NCBI GenBank assembly: GCA_006503535.1
Contig: QYRS01000003.1
Coordinates: 3,596,001 to 3,660,000, forward strand
Length of the DNA: 64,000 nucleotides
From: Arthrinium phaeospermum
Lineage: Eukaryota > Ascomycota > Sordariomycetes > Amphisphaeriales > Apiosporaceae
Reading direction: 5' to 3'
This document shows positions 1 to 11,600 of this stretch, one piece after another (within the stretch, counting starts at the first letter, position 1; the number at the start of each line of letters is the position of its first letter). Made by a program: the position numbers and the translations under genes. Below the pieces are notes generated by a model. That model was not told the origin of the DNA, searched no databases, and was given only the letters and a program-made list of their open reading frames with translations.

Positions 1-719
1 TTGGGCCGCTGGGAGATGGCGGCGTTGATGAGGGCGGCGTACTGCTTGGCCAGCTGGTTGGCGTCGCCGTGGCGCTTCTCGGCCTCGGCCCGCATGCCCT
101 GGTCGCACAGGTAGGCCAGGTTGGTGTCGTCGAGCTGGACGAAGCGGCAGCCGGCGGCGTAGAGGTCGGCCAGCTCCTCCTGGTAGACGCGCGCGATGTC
201 GGCGAAGAAGGGCTCCAGGGTCGGGTAGGCGGCCGCGTCGATGGTGTCGCGCCCGCCGCGGAAGTGCAGCATCGTCGGCGACGGGATGCAGACCTTGGTG
301 GTGACCTGGCCCTTGGGGGCAGCCCCGGAGGCCGCGATCTGCGACTCGAGGTACTGGAAGTCGGCGACCTGGATCGGGGCCGGGTGGGTGACCTTGTCGG
401 TGACGACGAGGCGCGGCGGCATGACGCCGCCCTTGGACTGGTTCGTCGACTGCAGGGCGCCGCGCGCCTCGACGCCGCCCAGGTTCACCAGGTAGTCTAC
501 GTGGAACCACTCGCGGCGGAACTCGCCGTCGGTCACGGCGCGCAGGCCGGCGTCGATCTGCTGCTTCACCACGGCGGCGATGTGCTTGTCCTCGAGCGCC
601 CGCAGCTCCTGGGCCGAGGCGCCGCCCTCCTTCACCTTCTGGCGCAGGGCCAGGACCTCCTTGGGCCGCAGGAGGGAGCCGACTTGGTCGGCGCGGTAGA
701 CACCGGTGGGCAGAGTCAT
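1..719 (-). CDS. Cobalamin-independent methionine synthase-like protein (MetE C-terminal/YxjG type), 5' part
   Basis: The ATG is at 719-717, and the frame stays open for 239 codons to the window edge, so the C-terminus is missing. The N-terminus reads MTLPTGVYRADQVGSLLRP, the usual opening of small single-domain relatives of the MetE C-terminal barrel. TDGEFRREWFHVDYL (about residues 67-81) and QLDDTNLAYLCD (about residues 206-217) match conserved blocks of that family. The family transfers a methyl group from a folate or related donor to a thiol such as homocysteine, using zinc. The Zn-binding Cys/His residues fall mostly in the C-terminal part, outside the window, so catalytic competence cannot be judged. 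No intron is seen. The protein is probably cytosolic. Family assignment is firm; the exact substrate is inference, since many fungal YxjG-type paralogues are uncharacterised. Confidence 0.85.
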   Translation of the reverse strand, partial: MTLPTGVYRADQVGSLLRPKEVLALRQKVKEGGASAQELRALEDKHIAAVVKQQIDAGLRAVTDGEFRREWFHVDYLVNLGGVEARGALQSTNQSKGGVMPPRLVVTDKVTHPAPIQVADFQYLESQIAASGAAPKGQVTTKVCIPSPTMLHFRGGRDTIDAAAYPTLEPFFADIARVYQEELADLYAAGCRFVQLDDTNLAYLCDQGMRAEAEKRHGDANQLAKQYAALINAAISQRP

Positions 720-1989
720 GTTGGGCAAGTGTTCTGTCTGGGTGGTGTGAAGGGGTAGAAGGGGTGAGTGACGTAGGCGATGTTGCTACTACTATTCAGG
801 CTACTGCTGGTATTCCCGAATATGAAGAGGTAACGTAATGATTAGGTATGGAGGAATCAAAGATGAAGGAGAGGGCAGTCAAGTCAGAGGAAATATGTAC
901 TTGTGGTCAAAGGGTCCAACACACTACACTAATACCGCTTACCTGGGTCTATCCGAACACGACTCATTGGCCTAGCAAATACTGACCTATCCATCCATTT
1001 TCTCTCTACGGAGTATTGTGCAATATTTCCCCTCCACGGTGATGAGATGAGGGGTCCATCCCGGCAGACTATCTTTTGGGGACGCCGACTAGGAACCGTG
1101 GCATTGGACGGGACGACCACCCACGGGCGCTGGGCGCTGGCTGTCGCTGCGATTTCTGCGGTGGTCTATCGTGAATACTTTTACCCCACCTGCCGACCTT
1201 TGCCAACATTTGCCGTGCGTCCCCACCGTAAGCGACAGAGAATGGCCCGCGGCTAAAAGGCGCCCACTCGCTGACCTCACTAGCTGGACCCTAGCACGCA
1301 ACCAAGAGGTGAACAACCACCCGTCGTTGACCTTTGCTGGCTGTCAACTGTTCAACCTATCAAATGCAAAAAGAGGGGAAAATATAGGTGGTGTGGGCTG
1401 CGCGCGGGACGGAAAGCGGGGAGTGACATCTACAATACAATAAAAGGGGAGGGAGAGGCTTGGTATTTGTTTGGTCGGTGAGGTAAGGCGAGGGAGCGGG
1501 AATCTGGAAAGCAATATGGCAGTTGCCGGGTTGGCCAGCTCTGCAGGCGCCGCATGCACGAGGATGGTTCTAGCCCATTCGAACTGCCAGATTCACTTTG
1601 GTTGATCGATTGACTCCCCCCGATAAATCAAATTGATGCCAAGCCACGCAGATGCTGTGTACCTATCTGTGGCTATTCCAAAGTGGGTATATCACATCAC
1701 ACTAACACGCTTAACCCCGATATATCCGATATAGGGGCTGTCCATGACCATCACGCATCAAAACCGAATTCTTTGGCTGTAGAGAAACTCAGTTTCCTAC
1801 ATATATAGGTGTACCTGTTGGCAACTAGTCCGCCTGGTCTATGTCAAGCTCTGGGCTCAAACCCTCCCTTGACCACTCGCCATGCCTCAGTAGCCGTGGC
1901 TTGCAACCAGTTGCTTGTCTGTCCCCTTTATCAACGCTCCAGCGTAAACTGTATCGTGCGACAATTGCTACATTTGTAGTGAAGGTCCC
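720..1989. other. Intergenic region
   Basis: The first few hundred bases are the 5' flank of the methionine-synthase-like gene. Short open frames on both strands overlap each other and show no domain, signal peptide or conserved motif. No tRNA or repeat was recognised. Confidence 0.6.
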
Positions 1990-2830
1990 ATGCGATTGGA
2001 TTCGTACTGGTCATATGAAGATTCCCACAATGCGGCTCCTGTTCTGTTCGCTGCTTCTCATCTGTACACTTGCAGCACACCCATCTGGTCACAACCTTCT
2101 TCGTCTGTCTCTGGGTTGGAGGCATGTTTGTGGGTGGGCTCTCAGTTCTTTGTGTCTGGATATCTGTCTGTATTGCGGCGGTATGCTGACGATCAGGAGA
2201 TGTTGATGAGTGATGCGGAGAGAATATATAATGCTACGACAGCAGCGAGGCTAGCTTTATACCTTGGTGCAATTTGTGAAGAACAACCCCCGTGGAAAGA
2301 TTTCCATCTTTACGACTTGTTACGTTTGTTGATCCAGGACTTGGAAAACTTCCAAGCACTGAGGAAGCTTGCTCGAACGTCCATGTTCGAGTGGGGGCTG
2401 CTTGCCATCGGTACGCTTCTCTTGATCTGTGGTAAGCACTTCGAGGTTGATTTGCAAAGTACCGACATGATCAACCTAGGAAACAGCAATGGATAGCTCC
2501 GGATCAAATATGAAAAGCTTCCATCACGGCTTTGGAAAACAGAACTTGGCGTTGAAATGATTCCCAGGGGAGTGGAGTAGAAGCCTGGAAAAGTGGTACG
2601 GTTTGGGTGTTTGTTTTGCTTGGTATACCGCCAAGCGATTGTGCAACCCTGTATGTATAAGTCAATGGTCAGGGGCACGAAAGTTACAGGTCACATTACT
2701 GTTATCAAGCTTGATGGGGGCGGTTTTCCTAGCTTTAGGTGAAAACAATGTGTTCTCACCATACCACAGAAGTACGGTCTACAACATCACATGGGGGGTT
2801 CTTTTTTTTTCATCAGCGTTTTTTCATTAA
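1990..2830 (+). CDS. Possible small membrane-protein gene, structure unresolved
   Basis: An ATG at 1990 opens a 168-codon frame ending at 2496. Its second half (residues about 67-150) reads like protein, with the amphipathic stretch DFHLYDLLRLLIQDLENF and the hydrophobic GLLAIGTLLLICG. A 48-nt intron-like segment at about 2433-2480 (GTAAGC donor, ATGATCAAC branch, CCTAG acceptor) is a multiple of three, so the frame reads either way to the same stop. Another frame (about 2091-2185) encodes a strongly hydrophobic run around FFVCLWVGG. A downstream frame at 2603-2830 has a second run around LLLSSLMGAVFLALG. These could be exons of one multi-TM protein, but no consistent exon set could be assembled. 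The locus is a poorly predicted orphan gene, a relic, or noncoding DNA. No family was recognised. Confidence 0.25.
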
Positions 2831-3119
2831 TGTTTACCTACGTATGATACATAGCTAAAGGGTTAGTGATACCGGTCGCCAAAAGAGCCCAAGCAGAAGA
2901 AATAATCCGTTAGTCAAGAAACATAGCAGCGAGTGAGTAAACACTCCAAAGACGAAGTAAGGGCTGGTTAGTGGAAACCGGATAGGCAACAAGGATAGTC
3001 ACAATAGAAGAATTGGACAGGGCAAAGGTCACCGTAGTGCTCTCTCTCGCTGTTTCGGAAGCTAATTCACCGTCGGGGACAGCAAATGTGCTTCCTACTC
3101 CAGGGATGGCTGGGTGCCC
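2831..3119. other. Intergenic region
   Basis: A short spacer, relatively A/T-rich, containing the 3' flank of the Cys-rich minus-strand gene. No feature recognised. Confidence 0.5.
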
Positions 3120-3452
3120 TTAAGCCTCCTTGGCCTTACCTTTACCCTTACCGTCGTCCGGTTTCTGCTTGTCGTCGTTGACGGCGGGACGCTCCTTGGA
3201 GGAAGAGGCCTCACCGGGGTGGGCCTCTGCCAGAAGCTTCTTCTGCTTCTGCTCGCCGTCCATGGGGACGGCCGGCGGGACGGCGTGCTGGTGAGTGACG
3301 TAGCCGCTCGCAAATCTGACGCAGCGGTCGCAAGGGATGTGCATGCAAGTCATGTCGATGCAAATCGGGTCGTACACGGACCAGGTTTCCTTGCACTTAC
3401 AGCACTTCCAGGACCAGATGGCCCGGGTGTGGGAGGCGCGGTAAGGAGGCAT
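3120..3452 (-). CDS. Small Cys-rich (probable zinc-ribbon) fungal protein
   Basis: A single-exon gene of 110 residues. The start is MPPYRASHTRAIW at 3452, with A at -3. The frame is open upstream to 3551, but only from a GTG codon, so the ATG at 3452 is chosen. Residues about 16-45 hold a cysteine cluster: WKCCKCKETW, then a spacing of C-x4-C-x4-C-x2-C ending CDRC. That is enough ligands for one or two zinc ions. The C-terminal half is hydrophilic and ends in a Lys/Asp/Gly-rich tail (KGKGKAKEA). There is no signal peptide or TM segment, so it is probably nuclear or cytosolic. Small proteins of this kind are common in Sordariomycetes and have no assigned function. Zinc binding is inferred from the Cys pattern. 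Confidence 0.7.
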   Translation of the reverse strand: MPPYRASHTRAIWSWKCCKCKETWSVYDPICIDMTCMHIPCDRCVRFASGYVTHQHAVPPAVPMDGEQKQKKLLAEAHPGEASSSKERPAVNDDKQKPDDGKGKGKAKEA

Positions 3453-3970
3453 GATCGGAGGAGATCTCTGGAGAGTGGATACTTGGTCTTTTTGTAGGGA
3501 AGTTGGTTGCTCAACGGTTAACTTGATAGCTTTGGTCTTGCGATAATTCACTGTGTCTCGATGGAGGGACTTGTGGGGAGGAAGAAGAGCTCACGTTTGG
3601 GGATGGGATGGGCCATCACTCTGTATATACATGCACCAAGTTCGACCGAGTTGCCGGAACAGCTGCATTGTCGTTATAAGATATTGGTTGTTTAGGCCAC
3701 AGAGGGTTGGTTCAACTGACAAAGCAACAATATCATTGTTACTACAACAACCATCCTCTTTTTCCATTGTCTCCTTCATGCCAAACTGTCACATAGTCTT
3801 GTTATTACAGAGAAACAAAAATATTGGACCATCGCTGGAAACACTGCCGCATGGGGAGTTGCACGTTACGAAATTTGATAATCAACCAAGTTCTATAAAC
3901 TGATCAATATGCGTATACACTAAAATATCACAATATATACCAAAAACCCCGCCACATACACCCCCTCCCC
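3453..3970. other. Intergenic region
   Basis: This holds the 5' flank of the Cys-rich gene and the 3' flank of the kinase gene. About 3,780-3,960 is A/T-rich. No further gene was recognised. Confidence 0.5.
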
Positions 3971-5522
3971 TCACGGAGACGCATCATGCAGTATCCGATT
4001 CACCAGCCCCCCGATGAACTCGTCCGTCTCCTCGTCGCTGCCCCACGGCCGGGCCGCGTAGTCGCGCGGCAGCCGCCCCGCGCCCATCTGGACCCGGCCC
4101 AGCAGGTCGGGCAGCGCCGGCCGGTTCGCCGCGTCCACCGCGAGGCACTGCGCCACCAGCAGCCGGAGGTCGGGGTCCGTGCCGGCGTGCCGGGGCGGCA
4201 GGGGCTGCCGCATGATGGGCGAGGCGTAGGTCGCCACCGCCCGCGTGCCGCCGTCGGGCTTGGGGAGCTTGATCTGGGCGTGGGGGATCCACTGGTTGAA
4301 GGAGAAGGGCTCGCGCGTCATGATGTCTAGCATTAGCTGTTGTTTGTTAGTTGTTGGCTGTTCCCGTGCTGTCTTTTGGGCACACAGAAAAAAAAATCAA
4401 CTGGGCCTACCTTTCCAATGGAGAAGATATTCTCGGAAACGCCTCTCTCATTTGGGTTGTTATACTCTCTGCAATTAAGAAGATTAGCTAAGTGAGTCGA
4501 CTCCCAAGAGGACCTCGGAAATGGGGACCTACAGGTTGTATACTTTCGCGAACGACCACACCCCAAAGTCGATCAGCTTCAAAGGAAGGGTGGCCTGGTG
4601 CTCGGGCTGCGTCGGGTCGGGCGCCCCCAGCATCACTGATCCCCCCACCGAGTCAGCACCGTCGTAGTTTGCATGTCCCGGAGCCGCTAATACTCACCAT
4701 TGCCCGCATGCATGTCGGTGTGTGTGAAGTTGGAGGGCATTACGTTGCCGGGCGGGATTTGCTCGAGCTGCTGGCCGCCGTTTCCAAGACTCTGCGGATA
4801 GGCCATGGCGATGCAGGCTCGGACCACTGCAAACAACCACCAAGTGTGTGGCATTGATTAGCTCGGGGCGCAGGCGATATGACGGTACGGAGTAGAGAGA
4901 GAGGGAGAGAGGGAGAAGAGAGAACGCACGGCAAAGGAAGAACCTCCAGAGCAGCCGGTTCGGCCAGCGTTGCACGTCGAGGGAAATCGCCTTGTTGAGA
5001 AGCTCTTCCAGGGGCCCGTTCGGGAGCAGCTCGAGGACCAGCATAGGCCCCAGCAGGTAGCCTTCGCGCTCGTAGGCCCTCCTTTGCTCCGGCCACCTCG
5101 AAGGATGCACGCGGGGGGCTTCGACGTCGTCGTAGTCGAAGAACGGGCTGTTGGTGACCGGTATCGGCTGCACAATGTGCATGCCACCCGCGATGCGCTG
5201 TAATATGTTTCAATTTTCATCTTCTGTTAGCCCCCTGGGCCCGGTACGTCTAGTAAGTCCTTCTAACACGTACCTTTATCCGAATAATCTCCCACCGCAG
5301 CTCCTGCTTGTGCTCCTCCGAGTTGGCCTGCTTGAGCACCAGGTCCCGGTCCGGCCGGTCGCCCCCGAAGCTCTCCCGGATCCGCACCGCGACGCCGTAC
5401 GAGCCCGAGCCCAGGAGGCCCAGGTACGTGAACCGAATAGCCACTTGGGGGACGCTGCTGAAGTACCTCTGCAGCGCATCCAGCTGAGTTTGCGAAGCTA
5501 CGGTTGTGAAGAAAGCGGCCAT
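3971..5522 (-). CDS. Divergent protein kinase, six exons
   Basis: Exons (minus strand): 5522-5274, 5197-4930, 4826-4698, 4635-4533, 4468-4411 and 4336-3971. All phases agree, giving 390 residues. Kinase landmarks are all present: glycine-rich loop LLGSGSYGVAV (about 36-46), the beta-3 lysine in LVLK (K64), a helix-C glutamate in the ELRWEIIRIK segment, catalytic loop HTDMHAGN (208-215, with the catalytic Asp at D210) and the Mg-binding DFG at 238-240. This predicts an active kinase. Departures from typical kinases: HRDLKxxN is replaced by HTDMHAGN, no clear APE motif follows the DFG, and the helix-F aspartate position reads ENIFSIG (Asn instead of Asp). The C-lobe ends ANRPALPDLL, matching the usual subdomain XI region. 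No other domain, signal peptide or TM is present. Such short stand-alone kinases are expanded in filamentous ascomycetes; substrate and pathway are unknown. Confidence 0.85.
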
Positions 5523-7056
5523 CGCTTAATTATTCTGTTCTCTTAATTTGTTGTCTTAGTTAATACTTCTTCGTCTGTGGGAAGTCGTGCTGTTGTGCTG
5601 CGGCGGCGGCGGCGGCGGGCGAGAACAGCTGCATTGCCGTCAAAAGATCTCATGACCAGATTCTTTTTCGGTAACTAGCATGGCGCGTTGGCAGACAAAA
5701 CATCTGGATGTCAAAATGGGACAAAGCTATTTTCCAGCCCTTTCACTATCCCACTTTCACCGGATGCGGTCACACATATCCTGTTTCCTTTGTGAATGCC
5801 CTCAAAGGCCCACGAGGCCATCTACGAACAATGACACCAATCTCTTCTAGTATCATTGTCTTGTCCAGCGTTAACACTGCCAATATACGACATCGGGTAT
5901 TACAGGTGGGCCGCGAACCGCCTCATATCACATAGGTAGTATCCAGTTTGATGACCGTTTCATCAGCCGATCATATTGCGGCTAACATCCCCATTATAAT
6001 TTGCCAACGACAAAATGAAGTAATCTCGTAGAAGCCTTGAACCGTGCATGGAGAAAGCGACGCCTGGACGCGTTAGTGTGAATCTGTCAAGGGTGCTAAG
6101 CCTTTTCCCTTGACACATGATCTGCGCGGCGATCTTGTTTTAGGGTTGGGGGAAAAGGGGGGCGACCCCTGGGATTGCAACGCTGCCCATCTGCCATCTT
6201 TAAAAAAGAAACACTCAGGGACCACACATCGTACGGCACTCGCAGCGAGCGATCGTTTCAACTTTCCGAAATCCGAATGCAATGGACCCTTCACGCAAAT
6301 AACTTTTTTTTTTCTGGTTTGCGACGAAGACGGCGCATTTTCTCACGATGCATCGTGTTGTGATTGGGCCATTGGCGGCTCCTCAAGTAAAATATTGTTG
6401 GCAGAGGAACTTCGCGAGTAATGCATAGGCTGCACGTATAATACAGACCGGGATATCACGAGTGACTAGACATTGCACGGAGGGCATACAACGACCAATA
6501 CAACGACCAAAATACCATATCCAAAGTCTAGAAGTTTGATTATCAAGTGTACAAGTTGTCGCCATCAAGAAGTCACAGTCAACTCGAAGCCGAGCAATGC
6601 ATATCAAGAACGCAAATAGACTGGAAGCTTTTCGTATATTTTATTTTCGTGACTCTCTCTCTCGAGGCAGGCTTCCCCTGCCCCCTAACACCAACCACCA
6701 ACTAACTCGAAAAAATATTCCAAACCGAGCCAAATATATAGACAATTAGAATAAACAATGCATGTATGATGCCAGCCCACCCCGTATTACTCCAAAAAAA
6801 ACTACCAACGCTATGCAGATGAGTTTGAACGCCTCTCCAGCAGCAAGCATGGTTGTTAGCTATGATCATCAATCATCATGAGAGTAAACGGTCCAGTCCT
6901 TCCTCCATCAAGGATGCAAGACATTGTTTGTTGAAGACGTGTGATCCAGTCAACCCTTCCCCCGTTTTGTTTCCAGCTCCCCTTTTTCCTTGTCCATCGT
7001 TATCATACTCTTCTTGCTTTTGTTCTTGTCGGTTTTGAGGATACCTTGCTCCTTCT
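5523..7056. other. Intergenic region between kinase and iron permease
   Basis: A GCG-type trinucleotide run sits at about 5600-5620. The rest contains short overlapping frames on both strands and A/T-rich tracts near 6,620-6,830, which probably include the FET4 3' UTR. No gene was recognised. Confidence 0.5.
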
Positions 7057-8691
7057 TTACACATTGTATCCCGATGCGGCCTGCGCACTCGCCCGCTTCT
7101 CCTCGTCCGTGTTGACGACGTAGACGGGCGCCGGCGGCTCCACCCGCGCCGCGCTCGACGACGAGGTGAGATAGCCCTGCATGGCGATGCGGCGGCGCAG
7201 GATGTCGTCGTGCACGACGCGGCGGCGGCCGTCGGCGAAGTTGTGCGCCTGCAGCAGCATGATGAGGAGGAAGCCCTCGACGATCATGGTGGGCGTGTTG
7301 CAGAGCAGCTGGCCCGTCTCGGTCCACTGCATGGCCGACGCGACGACCAGCAGGGCGACGACGCAGCCCACGGCGCTGTAGCTGGCGCCCGTGGTGGCGC
7401 AGAAGTCGCCCACGGCGTTGCTGAGGCGCAGGCCCAGCGGCACCTTGCGGTCGGCGTTCTCGTCGGAGCCCTCGGCGGGCGGCATCTCGGCGTCGAGCAG
7501 TCTGAAGAGCTGGTAGTCCTGCTCCATGAGGCGCTGGAAGTGCTGCTTGGCCAGCTCCGTCTCGCGGTAGTCGACGTTCTTCATGATGAAGCTATCGATG
7601 AAGCCGATGAGGCCGGTGTAGGTGCCGATGATGAGCCACCAGTTGTCGTCGAACTCGAGCATGTGGCCGATGGAGGCCCAGACGGTGAAGACGGCGGCCG
7701 AGATGACCAGACCGATGGAACCACCCACGATGAAGGCGTAGATGTCGATGCCCTTCTGCATGCGGGTCAGGGTCGGGGGCGAGCTGGCGATGACGGGGTT
7801 GGGCTTGGTGTCGCCGGTCAGGAGGCGCAGCTCCGTCTCGATCTCCTTGTCGAGCATGTCGATGTTCTCGATGCACTTGGCCAGATGCTGGTCATGCTGC
7901 TTGCGGATGTTCTGCAGGAACATGGTGGTGACGGTGATCTGCAGGGCGGTGGCCGTGTTGACGTACAGCTGCCAGGTGTTGGAGAACTGCAGAGGGACGC
8001 CCCAGACGATCCAGGTGATGATGCCGGCCCAGTAGATGGCGAGGAAGTACAGAGATCCGACGGCGGCGGAGACTGCGTTGGCCACGCGATCCATGATGCC
8101 CTCCTTGGTCTGCATGGAATCGAAGATCTCGTTGCGCATGCGGACTTGCTTCTTCGTTCGGAGACGCTCACGCTCGGCCGAGGGCAGGGCACCGAGCATG
8201 CGCTCGTTGGACTCGCCGCGGGACATCAGAGAGCAGATGCGACCCAAGATGTCCTTGCAGGAGCCCTGTTGTTGACGGAGCAGGAGGGTGGCCGAGAAGT
8301 AGGCCTGGATGGAAGAGACATCCTGAAGGATGACCTGCCAGGTGTCGGTAGGCCCGCCCACGATTCCCCAAACGCCCCAGGCGATCAGGAGGAGAAAGGT
8401 GATACCGAGAGTCCAGCGGGAACCAGCAGCCCTGACGATAGCGTCAAGAATGTTGGACCCCTTCTTCTTCTTCTCTTGGGCTCCCAGAGGCAGGCTTTCC
8501 GTAGAGGAGGCCGCAGATGCCGACTGCATCAGCATCTCCTTCTTCTCGATGGAGGTTGAGGTCTCCCATCGCGTCAAGTTAGTGGGAGGCAGGCTCATGG
8601 GCGCCGCGGCCGAGGTGGTGTATTGGTTGTCAGGGGCATTCTTCAGGTTGGTGAAGAAAGTCTTCACTCCTTGAATTGGTGAGAAGCCCAT
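7057..8691 (-). CDS. fet4: Low-affinity iron permease, Fet4 family
   Basis: An uninterrupted 544-residue frame. The ATG at 8691 has A at -3, and the length is close to that of yeast Fet4 (552). The family (iron permease, PF04120) imports Fe(II) and other divalent metals across the plasma membrane. Hydrophobic segments are visible at about 93-112 (ITFLLLIAWGVWGIVGG), 210-232 (LYFLAIYWAGIITWIVWG), 318-342, 351-372, 441-461 and 470-492. A long hydrophilic N-terminal tail and a charged cytosolic loop (about 130-205) lie between them. QLYVNTATALQITVTTMFLQN (about 241-261) is typical of Fet4 proteins. The N-terminus is Ser/Thr-rich with a KKKK patch (74-77) that could be a sorting signal. No intron is seen. 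Expression would be expected to respond to iron, but no canonical SreA-type ATCWGATAA box was found in the 600 bp upstream. Confidence 0.92.
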   Translation of the reverse strand: MGFSPIQGVKTFFTNLKNAPDNQYTTSAAAPMSLPPTNLTRWETSTSIEKKEMLMQSASAASSTESLPLGAQEKKKKGSNILDAIVRAAGSRWTLGITFLLLIAWGVWGIVGGPTDTWQVILQDVSSIQAYFSATLLLRQQQGSCKDILGRICSLMSRGESNERMLGALPSAERERLRTKKQVRMRNEIFDSMQTKEGIMDRVANAVSAAVGSLYFLAIYWAGIITWIVWGVPLQFSNTWQLYVNTATALQITVTTMFLQNIRKQHDQHLAKCIENIDMLDKEIETELRLLTGDTKPNPVIASSPPTLTRMQKGIDIYAFIVGGSIGLVISAAVFTVWASIGHMLEFDDNWWLIIGTYTGLIGFIDSFIMKNVDYRETELAKQHFQRLMEQDYQLFRLLDAEMPPAEGSDENADRKVPLGLRLSNAVGDFCATTGASYSAVGCVVALLVVASAMQWTETGQLLCNTPTMIVEGFLLIMLLQAHNFADGRRRVVHDDILRRRIAMQGYLTSSSSAARVEPPAPVYVVNTDEEKRASAQAASGYNV

Positions 8692-11600
8692 TGTGCTAGC
8701 TAGGGGGAACTAGTTTCCTGGCGACTAAGCGGTTCGGGAAACAGTAATAGGGATTAGGCGTAGTATGATCAGAGCTTCTCCGGTGGGACCTGTTTCAAAC
8801 AAGAAGTCCTCAGCCAGCTGTAGAGAAGAAACGCGCAGCGCTGTCATAAGTGGTGATGATGTTCAGTTGCCCAGCAAGAGATCGACGGCCAAGTAAACGC
8901 CAAGTAGAGCCAAGTGTGTAGAAGCTAACCTGCCAAGAAGAGTGAGCATTGAGGCATAGTATAGGATATCAGACTATGGATAATGGATGTTTTATATACG
9001 ACCTGCCGAGCCGCATGTTCGGTGGCTATGGCCTTGGCTCCGGGTCAGCTCGGTCCAAGTCGATCAGGCGGTCCATCTTCTGGCGCATCCTCGCCATCTG
9101 AGGCGAATGCATTCCCCCTCACCCTGGTGGTATCTGAAGTGGCATCTATTTGGAAATGTGGGAGTCGCGTGCATCAAGCGGCTCTTACACCGTCTCACCT
9201 TGCAGGACAAGCAGAATGGAGGCTATCAGAGATGTATCGTGGTGGAGTTGAGTTGTAGCAGCGCGTCTTGCCTTCGACAGGCCTTGCCCCATGTTGGTTT
9301 ACCCGTCCCGAGTCCCCCCGGTTGATGGATAGTCGACAATGTTACCTGTCTTGCTGGGGGTGTTTGCTCGCAGTTGGAGTACCGCTAGAGATGCATATAC
9401 ATATACATACCTAGCACTATTAAGTCGGCCTTCGATGCTGCGGCATGTCCGTCCAGACGCGGATGTCGCCAGGTACCCCCGGACAGGCAAAGTCGGCGCA
9501 GCAAGGCCAACGTTGCTTCGTTGCCAGGGGATCAAACCAGGCCAAAGGAAAAAATATTTAGAATTGACAGCCTCAGATTGCAATGTTCTACTCGACAGCT
9601 CGAGGCTTCTTTCGTTTCAACCACTGAGATATCCGGTCTGGGCTTCCGAGGCTGAAACTGCCGATCCCGCCCCCATTGCGCTGTTGGCCATTGCGCCTAG
9701 CAGGGACCGGCCCTTTCGGACAATTTTCGCAGCAATGGCAGCCGGCATGCCACAGCCAATGGGGTCGAGTCCAGTTGCAAGACTGCTTCCGAAAACGGCA
9801 GGGCATCATAGCGTGTCCAATCGCACAACGCCGTCGTCGTCGCTACTGGCACCTTGGTCGCTTACCACCCCTGCCAGCCCTGGCCCTTCCTTCCCCCCCT
9901 GCGCAGTGGTGGTGTGATCGTCGTTGGGCCGATCTGCGGTAGTAGTAATTAAGCTCATGGGAGGCAAGGAGGGGGGCTGCGGGCCGCGTGGAACTCGCTG
10001 GGCAAGTGCAGTCGTAGTGGTATGTCAGTGGTAGGGATTCTTTGGGGGTCTTGGGGCAGCATTGGGGGTCCTTCCTGCCCTTCTGCAGCACCCTTACGCA
10101 ACCCTACGGACTATGTGCAGCAGCAGTGCTGCAGTAATAGATTACCCGCCCCATATTATCTCGACGGGTTGCATATCCGACCGCGCACTAACGAATGTTG
10201 CACTGCATGTGCGTGCCTGCCTTCTTGCCAAGCGATGCAACTCTCTCTCTCTCTCTCTCTTTCACTTTCCCTCTTTTTGTCTGCCTCTCGCGAAAAGTAG
10301 CTAATTCCTCAAAGATTGAGGCGGGTATCGCACGGCAATCAGACTTTCCGGCATGCATACTGCAGCAAGATGGAGACTACATCTGCAGGGTTGACTCGTG
10401 TGTGCTTGAGGCTGGCCAGGAAGAATCCTTTTGCTGGTCATGGACAAACCACCTTGCAACTCGTCTCGCCCTTCCCCTCACAAACGTAGGCGCCTTGGCG
10501 CTCATATGCAGAATTTGAGACTGCAGCGCACTGGAGAAGATATGATGGATAACATCGTCTCGTCCTGCCCTCGAGTCAAAACAACGCATACGCGCCTCTG
10601 GCGCCACCGTCCAGAGGGGACGACGACACCCCAGCGACACCCTGGACCGTCTGAAGCGCTTCGACAAAGATTGCTGCTTCTATTTGCATTTTATGTAACC
10701 GTTTCCACCAACGCACATGACCAGACAGTTGCCCGCACACACTGTCGAAGTGGCAGGTCTACCCAGCATGTCATATTTTCTTTTTTCATCATATCTGATG
10801 GCAATGACCAAAAAGTGGGAGTAGGGTTGCATTTTGACGTCGCTCGGGGTTTCGCGGGCCTCTGTGTCCGAGATGCCCAGACGCCTCTGCTGCGCATTAT
10901 CGCGTAACTGCGTACAGTATCGGGGCGCCCTGTCTTCCTGCCGATCCCTAACCCTAGCACATGAACTGGCTCCGCACCATATGAGACATGGAGGTTCTCG
11001 AAATATCGTTGACTGGTCCATCTCATTATCCATTTTGGCACTGCTTCTGGGCTGGGGTCCGTAGAGGCCCAATAGAGTAACGATCTCTCTGCAAGTGGCT
11101 AAGTTGCGATGGTGTTTCCCCTTGGCGTTTTTCGAAGACGTTCGATGGCTGCGGCTAACACTTCCTCACTAGTGATGGTTTGCTTAGATCAAACTGGATC
11201 GCCTCGTGACGACTTGCTGTTGTTGCTGCGAGATATATCCCTCACTCGTGGATCTAACCCGGACGACAGGTGGGGGGCTGTTGCAAATACTACCTGTGGC
11301 TTCTCGTCATGGAACAATGCCTTTACCGCTCTCTTTTGTCATCTCGAAAGTCCCCTGCGAGGCGGCATCGTCATAACCGAGGACAATTACACACATCCCG
11401 GACACCTCGTTGGAGAAGACGCTGACGGTGGGAACGTTGGCAATGTCATTACCGACTACCATGTGCCTGAGGCTTGCTCATACGACCTGGTAGCAACGCG
11501 AGCTCTAGCGTAGACCGGAGCCGCCATCAGCTTTCCTTTGGGTATCTTCATTGCTGGCGTCTGTGGAGTCTGGCGACGAATGTCTGCTCATCAACCTAGT

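Noticed and set aside
69..758. 229-codon plus-strand frame
   Set aside because: Exact mirror of the methionine-synthase-like gene. The low-complexity Gly/Val/Leu-rich product is a GC-bias artefact.
7210..8559. 449-codon plus-strand frame opposite FET4
   Set aside because: Antisense shadow of a confident permease; composition is His/Asp/Gly/Leu-rich with no domain.
8692..9320. Iron-regulator GATA boxes upstream of FET4
   Set aside because: Only partial GATA cores (for example CTGATAT on the minus strand) were found; none matches ATCWGATAA.
10940..10960. CCCTAACCCTA telomere-like run
   Set aside because: Fewer than two full repeats inside the window; common by chance.
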